Shown one piece after another: positions 49,851-59,596 of a stretch of DNA of 64,000 nucleotides. Position numbers and translations under genes: made by a program. The stretch spans positions 870 through 64,869 of the forward strand of contig OMOD01000141.1 in NCBI GenBank assembly GCA_900290255.1. Direction: 5' to 3'. The DNA comes from Candidatus Sulfotelmatobacter kueseliae. GTDB taxonomy: Bacteria > Acidobacteriota > Terriglobia > Terriglobales > Acidobacteriaceae. Position 1 is the stretch's first letter. The number at the start of each line of letters is the position of its first letter. The notes beneath the pieces are model-generated. The model searched no databases. It had not been told where the DNA came from and saw only the letters and a program-made list of their open reading frames with translations.

Positions 49851-50312
49851 CTACCCGGGGTCCTCTTCTCCGCGGCGATCCATGAAATGGCAAATTTGCG
49901 CCTTCAAAGCAGGTACGGAGGCGGCCACTGCAGCCGACAAAGCGTCGCCGGTGGCAAAGGACTCTCCTGCGATCGTGAGCAGATATGCGGGAGGACAGCG
50001 GCCGTAAAGCTCCTGCGCCAACTGCAGAATGCCTGCGGGCGATAAGTCATGAGAATGTCGACTGGGCGCGGCGGAAGGCATAATCCGTTCGCATTTGAAC
50101 GTTCCCGGTTTGCCGCCATGGGCCGCATCAATGAACAAAACCTGCTGCGCGTGGCTCGCAAAATCGGATATCTCGGGCGTCAACTGCTGCGTAGCGATGA
50201 CGTGAATTTCATCGTCCAGCACTTCGCGGGAAAGTTCGCGCGCGACGTGCCAGCCCAACCCGTCATCGGAACGGAGAGGATTGCCAACGCCAACGATAAG
50301 TATCCGGGCCAT
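49851..50312 (-). CDS. hoxW: [NiFe]-hydrogenase maturation protease (HyaD/HoxW-type)
   Basis: ILIVGVGNPLRSDDGLGWHVARELSRE; VLFIDAAHGGKPG; HDLSPAGILQLAQELYG. Confidence 0.88.
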   Translation of the reverse strand: MARILIVGVGNPLRSDDGLGWHVARELSREVLDDEIHVIATQQLTPEISDFASHAQQVLFIDAAHGGKPGTFKCERIMPSAAPSRHSHDLSPAGILQLAQELYGRCPPAYLLTIAGESFATGDALSAAVAASVPALKAQICHFMDRRGEEDPG

Positions 50313-50345
50313 CTCCCTGAAATGCCGTAAGCGGCTTTCGCGCCT

Positions 50346-51920
50346 TTATTTCAACTCGGGTACGATTCTTGTCGCAGCCTCGAGGATTTCGCCATCCTTC
50401 GCGGCTTTCGCGAGGGTGTTGATGTCGTCAAACAACGGTCGATCTTCCTCGAGTTTCTTGACGCGCTTGCGGACCGCTTCGTAGGCAGCCTGAGTAGCCG
50501 GCGCAGGCTTCGCGGGAGCGCGGAAATCAAAAGCCTGCGCAGCAGCCATCAACTCAATTGCCACCACGTACCACGCGTTCTCGATGATCTGCCGCGTTTT
50601 GATCGCGGTGGTCATTCCCATGGATACGAAATCTTCCTGGTCGGCTGCGGCAGGAATGGATCCGGTGGCGGCAGGATGGCTTAGCACACGATTCTCGCAA
50701 ACCAACGCCCCCGCCGTGTATTGCGTGAGCATCAGCCCCGAGAACATGCCGGCTCCTTTAGTCAGGAACGCAGGCAAGCCCATCGACAGATGCGGGTTCA
50801 GCAGACGGTTCAATCTCCGCTCCGAGAGCGTGGCCACCGTGGTCACGGACATGCCGACCGTTTCCAGCGCGAAAGCCATCGGCGTTCCCTGGAAATTAGC
50901 CCCGGTCAGTACGGTGTCGTCATCCGGGAAAAATGTTGGGTTATCAGCGGCGTGGTTAAGCTCGATTTCGAGCATGTAGCGCGCCCATTTGAACGCCTCT
51001 CTTGCCGCCCCGATAACCTGCGGACTGGAGCGCAGCGAATAGGCATCCTGCACTTTCTTGCCTGGCCGCTGCAGCATCTCTGATCCATCGGTGAGTTTAC
51101 GGATGTTTTCTGCGCATTCCTGCGCGCCGGGATAGCCGCGCACCGCATGCACCCGTGGATCGTACGCTTTCATGTTGGCGTTGAGCGCTTCCAGAGTCAT
51201 GGCCAGCGCGACTTCCTGTGTTCTCAGCCAGCACTCGGCATCGCTCAGCTCAAGGCAGCCCATCCCGCTGATGAAGTTGGAGCCATTGATGGCCGCCAGT
51301 CCGTCTCGTTCGCGAAAAACGATGGTCGGAATACCAGCCTCGGCCATTCCCTGTTTTGCCGGCAACCTTCTTCCCTGATAAAAAACTTCTCCCTCGCCCA
51401 TGAGCGTGATCGCCATTTGCGCCATGGGCGACAGATCACCGCAAGCTCCGACCGATCCCTTCTGGCACACCACGGGAGTGACTCCGCGATTGAGCATCTC
51501 AACCTGCGTCTGAACCACTTCGAGGCGGATCCCGGAATGCCCCCAGCAATGCGTGTTGAGGCGGGAAAGCATCGCCGCCCGCACGTTCTCCTCGGTGCAT
51601 GGATCGCCGCAACCGGCGGCGTGAGAGTAGAGCAGGAATTTCTGATATTGCTCGACCTGCTCGGGAGTGAGCACCACCTCGGAAAGCTCCCCGATGCCCG
51701 TGTTCACGCCGTACATGATTTCGTGCGAGTGGATTTTGCGCTCCAGCATGCCGCGGCACTGGTTGATGCGGGCGACGGCATCTGGGTGCAGGCTGATTCT
51801 TTGCCGGTTCCGCGCGATGGCCACTACGTCTTCAATGGTCAGGGAATGCCCGTCCAGACGATTCGTGCCATTACCGCTTTTTGTGTTCTGTCGCGAGCGT
51901 TCATCGGCCAGCAGCGTCAT
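50346..51920 (-). CDS. Aromatic amino acid ammonia-lyase (histidine ammonia-lyase family)
   Basis: YGVNTGIGELSEV; GSVGACGDLSPMAQMAITLMGEGEVFYQGRRLPA (MIO region); GANFQGTPMAFALETVGMSV; QEDFVSMGMTTAIKTRQIIENAWYVVAIELMAAAQAFDFR. Confidence 0.9.
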   Translation of the reverse strand: MTLLADERSRQNTKSGNGTNRLDGHSLTIEDVVAIARNRQRISLHPDAVARINQCRGMLERKIHSHEIMYGVNTGIGELSEVVLTPEQVEQYQKFLLYSHAAGCGDPCTEENVRAAMLSRLNTHCWGHSGIRLEVVQTQVEMLNRGVTPVVCQKGSVGACGDLSPMAQMAITLMGEGEVFYQGRRLPAKQGMAEAGIPTIVFRERDGLAAINGSNFISGMGCLELSDAECWLRTQEVALAMTLEALNANMKAYDPRVHAVRGYPGAQECAENIRKLTDGSEMLQRPGKKVQDAYSLRSSPQVIGAAREAFKWARYMLEIELNHAADNPTFFPDDDTVLTGANFQGTPMAFALETVGMSVTTVATLSERRLNRLLNPHLSMGLPAFLTKGAGMFSGLMLTQYTAGALVCENRVLSHPAATGSIPAAADQEDFVSMGMTTAIKTRQIIENAWYVVAIELMAAAQAFDFRAPAKPAPATQAAYEAVRKRVKKLEEDRPLFDDINTLAKAAKDGEILEAATRIVPELK

Positions 51921-52213
51921 GAGTCCTCTAAAGTGTGGGAATTGAATCTATTCTGTTTAGCTGGTTCTGTTCAGTGGGAGTCTGCGGAATGATGCGGCAT
52001 TTCATTGTCGATTTCTGGAACTGCAACGATTGTACAACTGTCTTGCGGCCTTTAGCCTCGTGAAATGGCGCAGCGACGCTTGCTGAGGCGCGGCGCCTTG
52101 GCGAATGACTTCCGGGTCGCAGATCCGGGCATCGGTCCAGTTGCCGACTCTTCAGACTTCAGAGTTGCGGCAGGCCCGTGCGCGCATCGAAGAATCAGTC
52201 GCCCGCTGCTCCT

Positions 52214-55200
52214 CTACCAATAAAGCTTCAGCGCCAGTTGCAGTTGGCGCGGGGCGTTACAGGTGTAGAAGATCTTGCCAAAATTCTGATCCCCAAAGCC
52301 TGTGTCCGGTCCGCAGAACTGCGGGTGATTGGAGGCATTGAAGGCCTCGAAGCGAAACTCCAGCCGCATCCCTTCGCGAATCCCGCCCATGGCGAATTCT
52401 TTGAAGACGGATAGATCCGCGTTTTCAGCTCCGGGGTTGCGCACCGCACCCCAGGCGCGAGGAGCGTTGCCCAGCGTGTAGTCGTTTGGCTGCGCAAAGA
52501 ACGCGCTGCCATCGGCGCTTGTGAAATATTGATTTATCCAGTCTGAGTCCTTGCCGCCGGCACGATGCGGCAGGCCGATGATGTTCGGGCGCATCGGTCC
52601 GTACGTAGGAAGGGTGTTGTACGAATACAACGCTGGATTGATGGGCCGCCCGCTGTTGAAGCGCCAGATGCCATTGGTGCGCCATCCGCCCACGAAGGCG
52701 TTGAGCACGGAGTTCATTCCTCCTCCAATCCACTTGCCGCGCCCGATGGGAAGTTCGTAGGTATAACTGAACTGCAGCACCTGTGGTATGTCGAAGGAGG
52801 ACAGACTCCACTCTCCACTGGGATTGTTGGGATTTTGCAGGCTGGCGAAGCTTCCCAGCCAAATGTTGTTGGTGCTGGTCAGGGAAGCGTCGTCCATGGA
52901 CTTGGAGAGCGTATAAGTCGCCAGGAACTCGAGGCCATGCGAGAAACGTTTCTCCGCGCGGATTTGCAAGGCGCTATAAAAAGCGTTGGCGATGGGAGGC
53001 TCGTCGCCGCTGAACCCGTAGGTGAATTGCGGATAAGGCACCATCAACTGATCTTCCGGCACAGTAAGATTTGCCAAAAGCGGATTGGTCGGGTCGGTAA
53101 TCAGTTGTGATGCATTGGAGAGCGTGGGATCAGTAAAGGGATTCGTGACATAGTTGTAAATAAGGCATTTCACAGTGAGGGTGGCCGTACAGGGGTCGGA
53201 AGTTTGGACGGGCAGACTCTCTACCCAGGAGCCCAAGTGGTTCAGGCTCCCAGCGTTGGCAAAGTACAGGTGTGTGCCTTTCTTACCGATGTAGGACACG
53301 TCCAGCACCATGTTCCCTGGCATCTGTTGTTGAACACCCAGGCTCCAGCTCTGTTCGTTCGGCACCTTGTTGCTGATGTAACGGATGGGACCGTAGCCGA
53401 AATAGCCGACATCATTCATCAGGCCCAGGCTGCTGCCCGGCGGCTTAAGCGGGCCATAGGGATACGGATTGCTCATGCGTGCCGCGGGCGTGGCTCCGTC
53501 ACCCTGGAACGATGCAACCAGGTTCGTGACCTCGTCGAAACCCTGCTGGCCAACGCCCGACGTCCCGGCCACGGCTCCCCTCCAGGCCGAGAAATAGATG
53601 CCATAGCCGCCGCGGATAACCATCTTGGGAAACAGCTTATAAGCAAAGCCGAAGCGCGGTTGATAGTTGTTGTAGGAGGGAGCGTAGGAATAGCGGTCGT
53701 TGGAATTGGCAAACCGCTCGCCGCCCAAGAGGTTTTGGCCGTTGAGGGTAATGGGGGATATCGCTTTGGGATCGAGCCAGTTCAGCTCGTTGTGCCGCTC
53801 GGTGCGGGGCATAACCACTTCGTAGCGCAATCCCAGATTCAGCGTCAGCTTGTCGCTCGTCTTCCAGTTATCCTGAACGAATCCGCCAGCCTCGAAATTC
53901 TGGCTGGCCACCGAATTGGGGATCTCGTACTGGCCATAGCTGTTCGGTTGGGCACCGATCAGGAAGGTCGCCATGGCGTCCCCGCCGACGGGAAGGCAGT
54001 TCGATCCGCATCCCGGGTACTGGTAGTTCGATGTTCCGGTCTGATCGAAGTAGTTGGTCCCGCCGGGGGCGTAGTTAGGTTGCGTATAGTTAAGCCGGTG
54101 CAGGCGGCCCTCAGCACCGAACTTCAATTCGTGCGTGCCTTTTATCCAGCTCACAGTCCCGATCAGATGGTGTGTTTCCTGACCCAGTTTGCCGTAGGTC
54201 CAGGGATTGGTGCCGATGGCGTAGTACGAGGCGGAGGCGTAGTTGCCGCCGACACTGACTGCCGGAAACCAGTTGTAGCCGGAATCCTTCATATACTGCG
54301 GTTCACCGAGGGCGTCCACGGGGGATATGTTCTTGTAGGTGCTGGGCACTCCGGCGTAAAAATAAGTGCCGCGCGACAGACCGTAGGAGACCGTCAACAG
54401 CGTCTTGGGGCTAAAGGTGTGTGTGTCGTTGAGCGCGAACATATGTGCGCCGCCAGTGGTGGGACCGCTGCTGCAAGGATCGGCGGCGTTGCCGAAGCAG
54501 TTAAAGGAACCTGAATCGCTGTAGTTGCGGGAGTATTTGCCGCTCATCAGATTCTTCTGGTTGAAGCGGTAGTCAATTTTCAGGTCCCACTGGTCGCTGC
54601 GGCTCCTCACTGATCCCGAGTCCACGCGGTTGACATAGGGATTGTAGTTCCCATTGTTCACGTTGACGTTGGGTTCCGGATAGTAGTTCATCAACTTTTG
54701 GGCGACCGGGTCGATCAGATTTCCCGGACCGGTGGGCAGGCGGTAAGGAGCACCAGATGGATTCTTCGCCAGAACAAAGTTGCCGGGGTGGTTGGCGTCG
54801 ACCGTGCTTGTGTAGCTGCCGAGATCGTTGAAGGGGATAGGTACGTTGCGCATCACGAGGCCCGCGGTCTGGTTTATGTAGCCGGAGTACGGATCCCAGA
54901 GCTGGCCTGCGGGATCGGAACAAATGCCGTTCGCATCGAACGACGCACCCGGCACAGGCCCGTTGGGACCATCCCCGCCGCAGAGTTCGCCGAAATTGCC
55001 CGCCCGCTCGGCGTCGCTGGGGACACCGTAGAAGACAGGCCCTGCCTGGCTATCCTCACGCACACCTTCGTAGTCGAAGAAGAAGAATGTCTTGTTCTTG
55101 AAGATTGGCCCACCGACTGTTCCCCCAAAATTGCTGCGGCGCAGCGCGGGAATAGGGATTCCCTGCTGGTTGTTAAACCAGCTGTTCGCGTCTGTCTTGT

Positions 55201-56059
55201 AATAGCGCTGAAACTCGTACAAGCCTCCGTGAAAGTCGTTGGTGCCCGAGCGCGTAACCATGTTGACGATGGTTGCTCCGCTGAAACCGTATTCGGAGCT
55301 GAAATTCGTTTCCTGCACGTTGAATTCTTCGACGGCATCAACCGAGGGCGTGTAGGTATCCACGCGGATGCCGCTGTTCTGCTCGTAATTCGTAGTGGTC
55401 ACTCCATCCATCAGAATGTCCGCGGTGGCGTTGCGCGTGCCGTTCGAAATAAAGTTGTTGGCCGAGCAACCGATGCATGAGGCATCCACTTCCGTAACGC
55501 CGGGCGCGAGAAATGCCAGACCCCAAACGTCGCGGCCGTTCAAAGGAAGGTCGTTGATGAACTTCCGATCCACCACCTGCCCGGTGGTCGCATCCTGGGT
55601 GGCCAGCAAGGGGGCCTCGGCAGAAACATTCACCGTTTCTTTTCCGGCACCAACCTGCAGGACAAAGTCCGCTGATACGTTTTGACCCACGTCCACGCGA
55701 ATGCCGCCGCGAGACTCATTCTTGAATCCAGTCATCTTGACGGAGAGCCGATAGGTCGCCGGCGGGACGCTACGGAAAAGATAGCGGCCGCTGGCATCCG
55801 TCGTGGCGGTAAAGGAAAAGCCTCTTTCCTCGTCCACCAGCGTGACGGTTGCTCCCGCGATCATTGCTCCCGATGAGTCCTTCACAACGCCGGTCACCGA
55901 TCCGGCATAGAGTTGGGCGTGCGCCGGAGTAGCGAACGCCACTAATAGGACCACCGCCATGAGGGCCGATAGTATGAAGCCACCGTCAACGGGAAGGATC
56001 GAGGCCCTCTGCCAACTGCGGTCCCGGGATACGACATTCGACGTAGTAATTGCGGTCAT
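52214..56059 (-). CDS. TonB-dependent receptor, Oar-like with N-terminal carboxypeptidase-regulatory-like domain
   Basis: Signal peptide; GSVTGVVKDSSGAMIAGATVTLVDEERGFSFTATTDASGRYLFRSVPPATYRLSVKMTGF; plug (LLATQDATTGQVVDRKFINDLPLNGRDVWGLAFLAPGV); terminal barrel strand QLQLALKLYW. Confidence 0.9.
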   Translation of the reverse strand: MTAITTSNVVSRDRSWQRASILPVDGGFILSALMAVVLLVAFATPAHAQLYAGSVTGVVKDSSGAMIAGATVTLVDEERGFSFTATTDASGRYLFRSVPPATYRLSVKMTGFKNESRGGIRVDVGQNVSADFVLQVGAGKETVNVSAEAPLLATQDATTGQVVDRKFINDLPLNGRDVWGLAFLAPGVTEVDASCIGCSANNFISNGTRNATADILMDGVTTTNYEQNSGIRVDTYTPSVDAVEEFNVQETNFSSEYGFSGATIVNMVTRSGTNDFHGGLYEFQRYYKTDANSWFNNQQGIPIPALRRSNFGGTVGGPIFKNKTFFFFDYEGVREDSQAGPVFYGVPSDAERAGNFGELCGGDGPNGPVPGASFDANGICSDPAGQLWDPYSGYINQTAGLVMRNVPIPFNDLGSYTSTVDANHPGNFVLAKNPSGAPYRLPTGPGNLIDPVAQKLMNYYPEPNVNVNNGNYNPYVNRVDSGSVRSRSDQWDLKIDYRFNQKNLMSGKYSRNYSDSGSFNCFGNAADPCSSGPTTGGAHMFALNDTHTFSPKTLLTVSYGLSRGTYFYAGVPSTYKNISPVDALGEPQYMKDSGYNWFPAVSVGGNYASASYYAIGTNPWTYGKLGQETHHLIGTVSWIKGTHELKFGAEGRLHRLNYTQPNYAPGGTNYFDQTGTSNYQYPGCGSNCLPVGGDAMATFLIGAQPNSYGQYEIPNSVASQNFEAGGFVQDNWKTSDKLTLNLGLRYEVVMPRTERHNELNWLDPKAISPITLNGQNLLGGERFANSNDRYSYAPSYNNYQPRFGFAYKLFPKMVIRGGYGIYFSAWRGAVAGTSGVGQQGFDEVTNLVASFQGDGATPAARMSNPYPYGPLKPPGSSLGLMNDVGYFGYGPIRYISNKVPNEQSWSLGVQQQMPGNMVLDVSYIGKKGTHLYFANAGSLNHLGSWVESLPVQTSDPCTATLTVKCLIYNYVTNPFTDPTLSNASQLITDPTNPLLANLTVPEDQLMVPYPQFTYGFSGDEPPIANAFYSALQIRAEKRFSHGLEFLATYTLSKSMDDASLTSTNNIWLGSFASLQNPNNPSGEWSLSSFDIPQVLQFSYTYELPIGRGKWIGGGMNSVLNAFVGGWRTNGIWRFNSGRPINPALYSYNTLPTYGPMRPNIIGLPHRAGGKDSDWINQYFTSADGSAFFAQPNDYTLGNAPRAWGAVRNPGAENADLSVFKEFAMGGIREGMRLEFRFEAFNASNHPQFCGPDTGFGDQNFGKIFYTCNAPRQLQLALKLYW

Positions 56060-56176
56060 CGCGGGTCTCCTTGTTTCTCCAAACTCGTTTTATGTTTTTC
56101 GCCAATTACGCGCAAGCTGGCGAGCCCACGCACGGTGTAAAGGCACCGCCGGCTGCTCGTGCCACGCTGACAATCC

Positions 56177-57316
56177 TTACTTCTGGTTCTTCAATGCCGC
56201 ATCGATCGTGCTCCACAATGACCCGGAAGCGGGATCGTAAGGAACCATGTCGATGGCAAACTCCCAATAGAATCCACCGCCTACCCAGTTCGGAACGTTG
56301 GGATGAACGGCATAAGTTCTGCTGATCAGATCCTTGATGACCGACTCGTCCGCAGGCCTGGAGTCTGACCATCCGAACTCGGAGAACCCCAACTTGGCGT
56401 TTGGAAACAGCGCGGCCAGTTGGGTGAAAACCTGCTGCCAGTCGGGCCTGATTCCGTTGCAATCCAATTCGTAATAGCTCACCAGCACGTAATCCAGCCC
56501 AGTCTTCATGCGTGCCGGGACGTGATCGTTCACCCAACCGAACATCTCGTTGGCAGCGGGCCTGACACACGGCGTGTTGTAGTAAAGCGTCAACTCTGTG
56601 ACTCTGCCCTGGGATTTTAGGTAGTCGTAGGTGTCCGTCATCTTGGTCACAACATCCGCCTGCGAGGTGGTTTTCACCGACGCCTGTGGCACGCACTCTT
56701 CCGTGGTACCGAAGAGCCACTCCCCGTTGATTTCATTACCCACTTCCCAGATGTCGACGACCTTGCCCAGCGTGTTCACGTAACCCTTGAAGCGGTTGAG
56801 GTACTCAGCCGGCGTGAAGCATTTCATGTAGAAGGAATCTACGGGCTGGCCGAGAACAGGTCCTGCGCCTCGAATCTGCGTGGTGGCGTCGAGGTACGAA
56901 TTCGCGGAAAAGGAGCCGTTCTTATTTCCCGGCGCATAGACGATCCGGGTAGTCGGTGTTACTGAGAGATGGCCTAGCGATGGGAGCAACTTCTTGAGGA
57001 AGACGTCGTCTCGAATGTCGTTGCGATCGTCCACGGTGACGCCGTGAATGGGCACGGATATTGCGGTCTGCGCCGGAGAAATGGCGCGGCCCAGGAGGAG
57101 AAGCAAAACAAGGCAACAAATCCAGAGTGCAGGCCGATCCCGCCATTGCGAGTGCCTGTATCTGCCGCGCAACGAGGCGCCGGCGCACCGGCTGTTTCCA
57201 CCGGCCGTGGCGGAGTAACACAACAGGGCGAGGAGTGAGGCTACGGCGCTGCGCATGAACCAGAACACGCCGCAGAGAACTCGAGGCGAAGTTCGGCACC
57301 CGTTGGCGGCGGACAT
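56177..57316 (-). CDS. Exported TIM-barrel glycosidase-like protein, specificity unknown
   Basis: VVDIWEVGNEINGEWL (candidate acid/base Glu), LGFSEFGWSDS (candidate nucleophile Glu), YWEFAIDM; GH-A clan-like. Start chosen at MSAANGCRT; ORF opens at 57430. Confidence 0.65.
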   Translation of the reverse strand: MSAANGCRTSPRVLCGVFWFMRSAVASLLALLCYSATAGGNSRCAGASLRGRYRHSQWRDRPALWICCLVLLLLLGRAISPAQTAISVPIHGVTVDDRNDIRDDVFLKKLLPSLGHLSVTPTTRIVYAPGNKNGSFSANSYLDATTQIRGAGPVLGQPVDSFYMKCFTPAEYLNRFKGYVNTLGKVVDIWEVGNEINGEWLFGTTEECVPQASVKTTSQADVVTKMTDTYDYLKSQGRVTELTLYYNTPCVRPAANEMFGWVNDHVPARMKTGLDYVLVSYYELDCNGIRPDWQQVFTQLAALFPNAKLGFSEFGWSDSRPADESVIKDLISRTYAVHPNVPNWVGGGFYWEFAIDMVPYDPASGSLWSTIDAALKNQK

Positions 57317-57523
57317 GAGGTGGCCCCTCCAATTGGGGCGCCTTTGTTTCAACGGCAATACAAACCTCTTATGCACATATGGTGTCAAGACATATTTTTG
57401 TCGGTGTCGACTCTGGCCAATTCGGAACATTGTCTATAACTTATTGCAGGGACTGCATGTTGTTGGGTTTTCGTATGGTGGGGGGACGTCCACACCCGAG
57501 GGCCAGGCGGGAAGTCCTGCAAA

Positions 57524-57545
57524 CATTGCATACAATGTACCAATG
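57524..57545. promoter_or_regulatory. Candidate GntR-type operator cattgcatacaatgtaccaatg
   Basis: cattg-N12-caatg with central tacaatgta dyad, near another dyad tgtcaagaca (about 57385..57394). Inference only. Confidence 0.25.
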
Positions 57546-57734
57546 TCGACCGCCGACCCTTCGCCGGCGTGCGGCAAGGTACACATCCTGGTCAATGCGG
57601 CTGGCATCACGAAACGCGCGCTCGAAGAACTGATCGGAGCGGCAGTTTTCCTGGCCTCGGATGCCGCCAGTTTTGTCACCGGCGCCGTGTTGCCCGTGGA
57701 TGGCGGTGTGCTGGCCAGCGGCGTCAATCAGTAA
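57543..57734 (+). pseudogene. Internally deleted short-chain dehydrogenase (gluconate 5-dehydrogenase-like)
   Basis: GKVHILVNAAGITKRA joined directly to LEELIGAAVFLASDAASFVTGAVLPVDGGVLASGVNQ. Cofactor GxxxGxG and YxxxK regions absent. Confidence 0.8.
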
Positions 57735-57769
57735 TGCGTTTCTGAAATGCGTTTCTGACTCGCTTGAGA

Positions 57770-58441
57770 TCAAAGCGCCTTTTTCTCGGGCAACGCTGCC
57801 CGCGCGGAAGCGACAGCCTGCGCCAACTCACGCGCACCCGATGTGATCTTCTCCAAATTCCCGGCACGCAACGCTGCCGTATCCACCAGATCTGCACCCA
57901 CGCCCAGGGCGAAGGCTCCGGCCGCAATGAACTCGCCGGCGTTGGCCGCGTTTACGCCTCCAGTCGGAATCAATGACGCGTTGGGAAACGGAGCTTTCAG
58001 GGACCGCAAGTACTTGGCGCCTCCCACATTCCCGCAAGGGAAGATCTTCACCAGCCGCGCGCCATGATCGTGAGCATTCATGAGTTCGGTTGGAGTCAGC
58101 GCCCCCGGAATGGCTAATTTCGCGCAGGTTTGCGCAACCGAGAGAACCGAAGTCGCCAAACCCGGGCTTACGAGGAACTCAGCTCCGGCCCGGATGCACA
58201 ACTCGGCCTGTTCGGCAGTAGTCACGGTCCCGGCTCCAATTAGCACCTTGCCTTCGTACTGCTGCGCTACCTCGCGGATCACCGACATCGCATTCGGAAC
58301 AGTCATGGTGATTTCGACAACTGGAATCCCGCCGGCGCAGATGGCCTGGACGGCGCGCATTGCTTCATCGATGGTCGATGCCCGGACTACGGGGACGATT
58401 CCGATTTCTCCGATCCTGCGAATCACATCGTCAATGGTCAT
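57770..58441 (-). CDS. eda: KDPG/KHG aldolase
   Basis: GIVPVVRASTIDEAMRAVQAICAGGIPVVEITMTVPNA; VLIGAGTVTTAEQAELCIRAGAEFLVSPG; VKIFPCGNVGGAKYLRSLKAPFPNASLIPTGGV. Confidence 0.92.
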   Translation of the reverse strand: MTIDDVIRRIGEIGIVPVVRASTIDEAMRAVQAICAGGIPVVEITMTVPNAMSVIREVAQQYEGKVLIGAGTVTTAEQAELCIRAGAEFLVSPGLATSVLSVAQTCAKLAIPGALTPTELMNAHDHGARLVKIFPCGNVGGAKYLRSLKAPFPNASLIPTGGVNAANAGEFIAAGAFALGVGADLVDTAALRAGNLEKITSGARELAQAVASARAALPEKKAL

Positions 58442-58481
58442 AATGTTCCCAGCCTGCGTAATAACCGGCTGCCGGCTTCTC

Positions 58482-59582
58482 TCAGCGCTCGATCCGCGCG
58501 GTCTTTGATGTCATGGCCTGCATGACTTCAGCGAGCGTTGCCATGGTGGTGTCGCCCGGCGTGGTCATTGCCAGGGCGCCATGCGCGGCCCCGCATTCGA
58601 CCGACCACCGCGGGTCTTTGCCCGACAGGAATCCGTAGATCAATCCTGAAGCAAAGGAGTCGCCGCCGCCCACGCGATCATAGATCTCCAAATTTTCGCG
58701 CACCGGCGCGTCGTAGAACTTGCCATCGTAATAACAGAGCGCTCCCCAGTCGTTCAGCGTGGCAGTCTTCGCATGACGAAGAGTAGTCGCAATCACGGCC
58801 AGCGACGGATACTCCTTCACAACGTTTTCAATCATCTGCTTGAACCCGGCTGCCTCCAGCCGGGAGTGATGTTCGTCCAAGCCGGAGACCGAAAAGCCCA
58901 GCGCGGCCGTGAAGTCCTCCTCGTTGCCCAGCATCACGTCGACCAGAGGCGCCAGACGGCGGTTCGTCTCCTGAGCCTTCGCTTTTCCACCGATCGACTT
59001 CCAGAGCGAAGCACGGTAGTTCAAATCGCAGGAGACAACCGTGCCAGCGCGCTTAGCCGCTTCCATAGCTTCGCAGGCCACAAGCGGCGTGGTTTCGGAA
59101 AGCGCGCAGAAAATTCCTCCGGTATGAAACCAGCGTGCTCCATCCTTGGAAAAAATCTGATCCCAATCGATTTCGCCCGGCTTCAGCTGCGAGATAGCGG
59201 TGTGGCCGCGATCGGAGCAGCCGAGCGCAGGACGTATGCCAAATCCGCGTTCGGTAAAATTCAATCCGTTGCGCACGGTGCGCCCGACTCCATCAAAAGG
59301 CACCCAGCGGACATACTTCTGGCTAACTCCCCCTTGCAGCATGAGGTCTTCGACGAGACGGCCGACGGAGTTATCCGCGAGGGCGGTGACGATGGCCGTT
59401 TCCATTCCGAAGCAGCGCCGAAGGCCGCGGGCCACGTTGTATTCGCCGCCGCCCTCCCAGGCGCGGAAATGACGTGTGTTGGAAATGCGCTCGTCGCCTG
59501 GATCGAGGCGCAGCATGACTTCTCCCAGGCTGACCATATCCCACATGCAGTCGTGTTTTGCTTTGATGTTCAGTTTCGCCAT
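58482..59582 (-). CDS. kdgK: PfkB-family sugar kinase (2-dehydro-3-deoxygluconokinase-like)
   Basis: VSLGEVMLRLDPGDERISNTRHFRAWEGGGEYNVARGLRRCFGMETAIVTALADNSVGRLVEDLM; YDRVGGGDSFASGLIYGFL. Confidence 0.88.
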   Translation of the reverse strand: MAKLNIKAKHDCMWDMVSLGEVMLRLDPGDERISNTRHFRAWEGGGEYNVARGLRRCFGMETAIVTALADNSVGRLVEDLMLQGGVSQKYVRWVPFDGVGRTVRNGLNFTERGFGIRPALGCSDRGHTAISQLKPGEIDWDQIFSKDGARWFHTGGIFCALSETTPLVACEAMEAAKRAGTVVSCDLNYRASLWKSIGGKAKAQETNRRLAPLVDVMLGNEEDFTAALGFSVSGLDEHHSRLEAAGFKQMIENVVKEYPSLAVIATTLRHAKTATLNDWGALCYYDGKFYDAPVRENLEIYDRVGGGDSFASGLIYGFLSGKDPRWSVECGAAHGALAMTTPGDTTMATLAEVMQAMTSKTARIER

Positions 59583-59596
59583 GATTTGGTCGTTTG

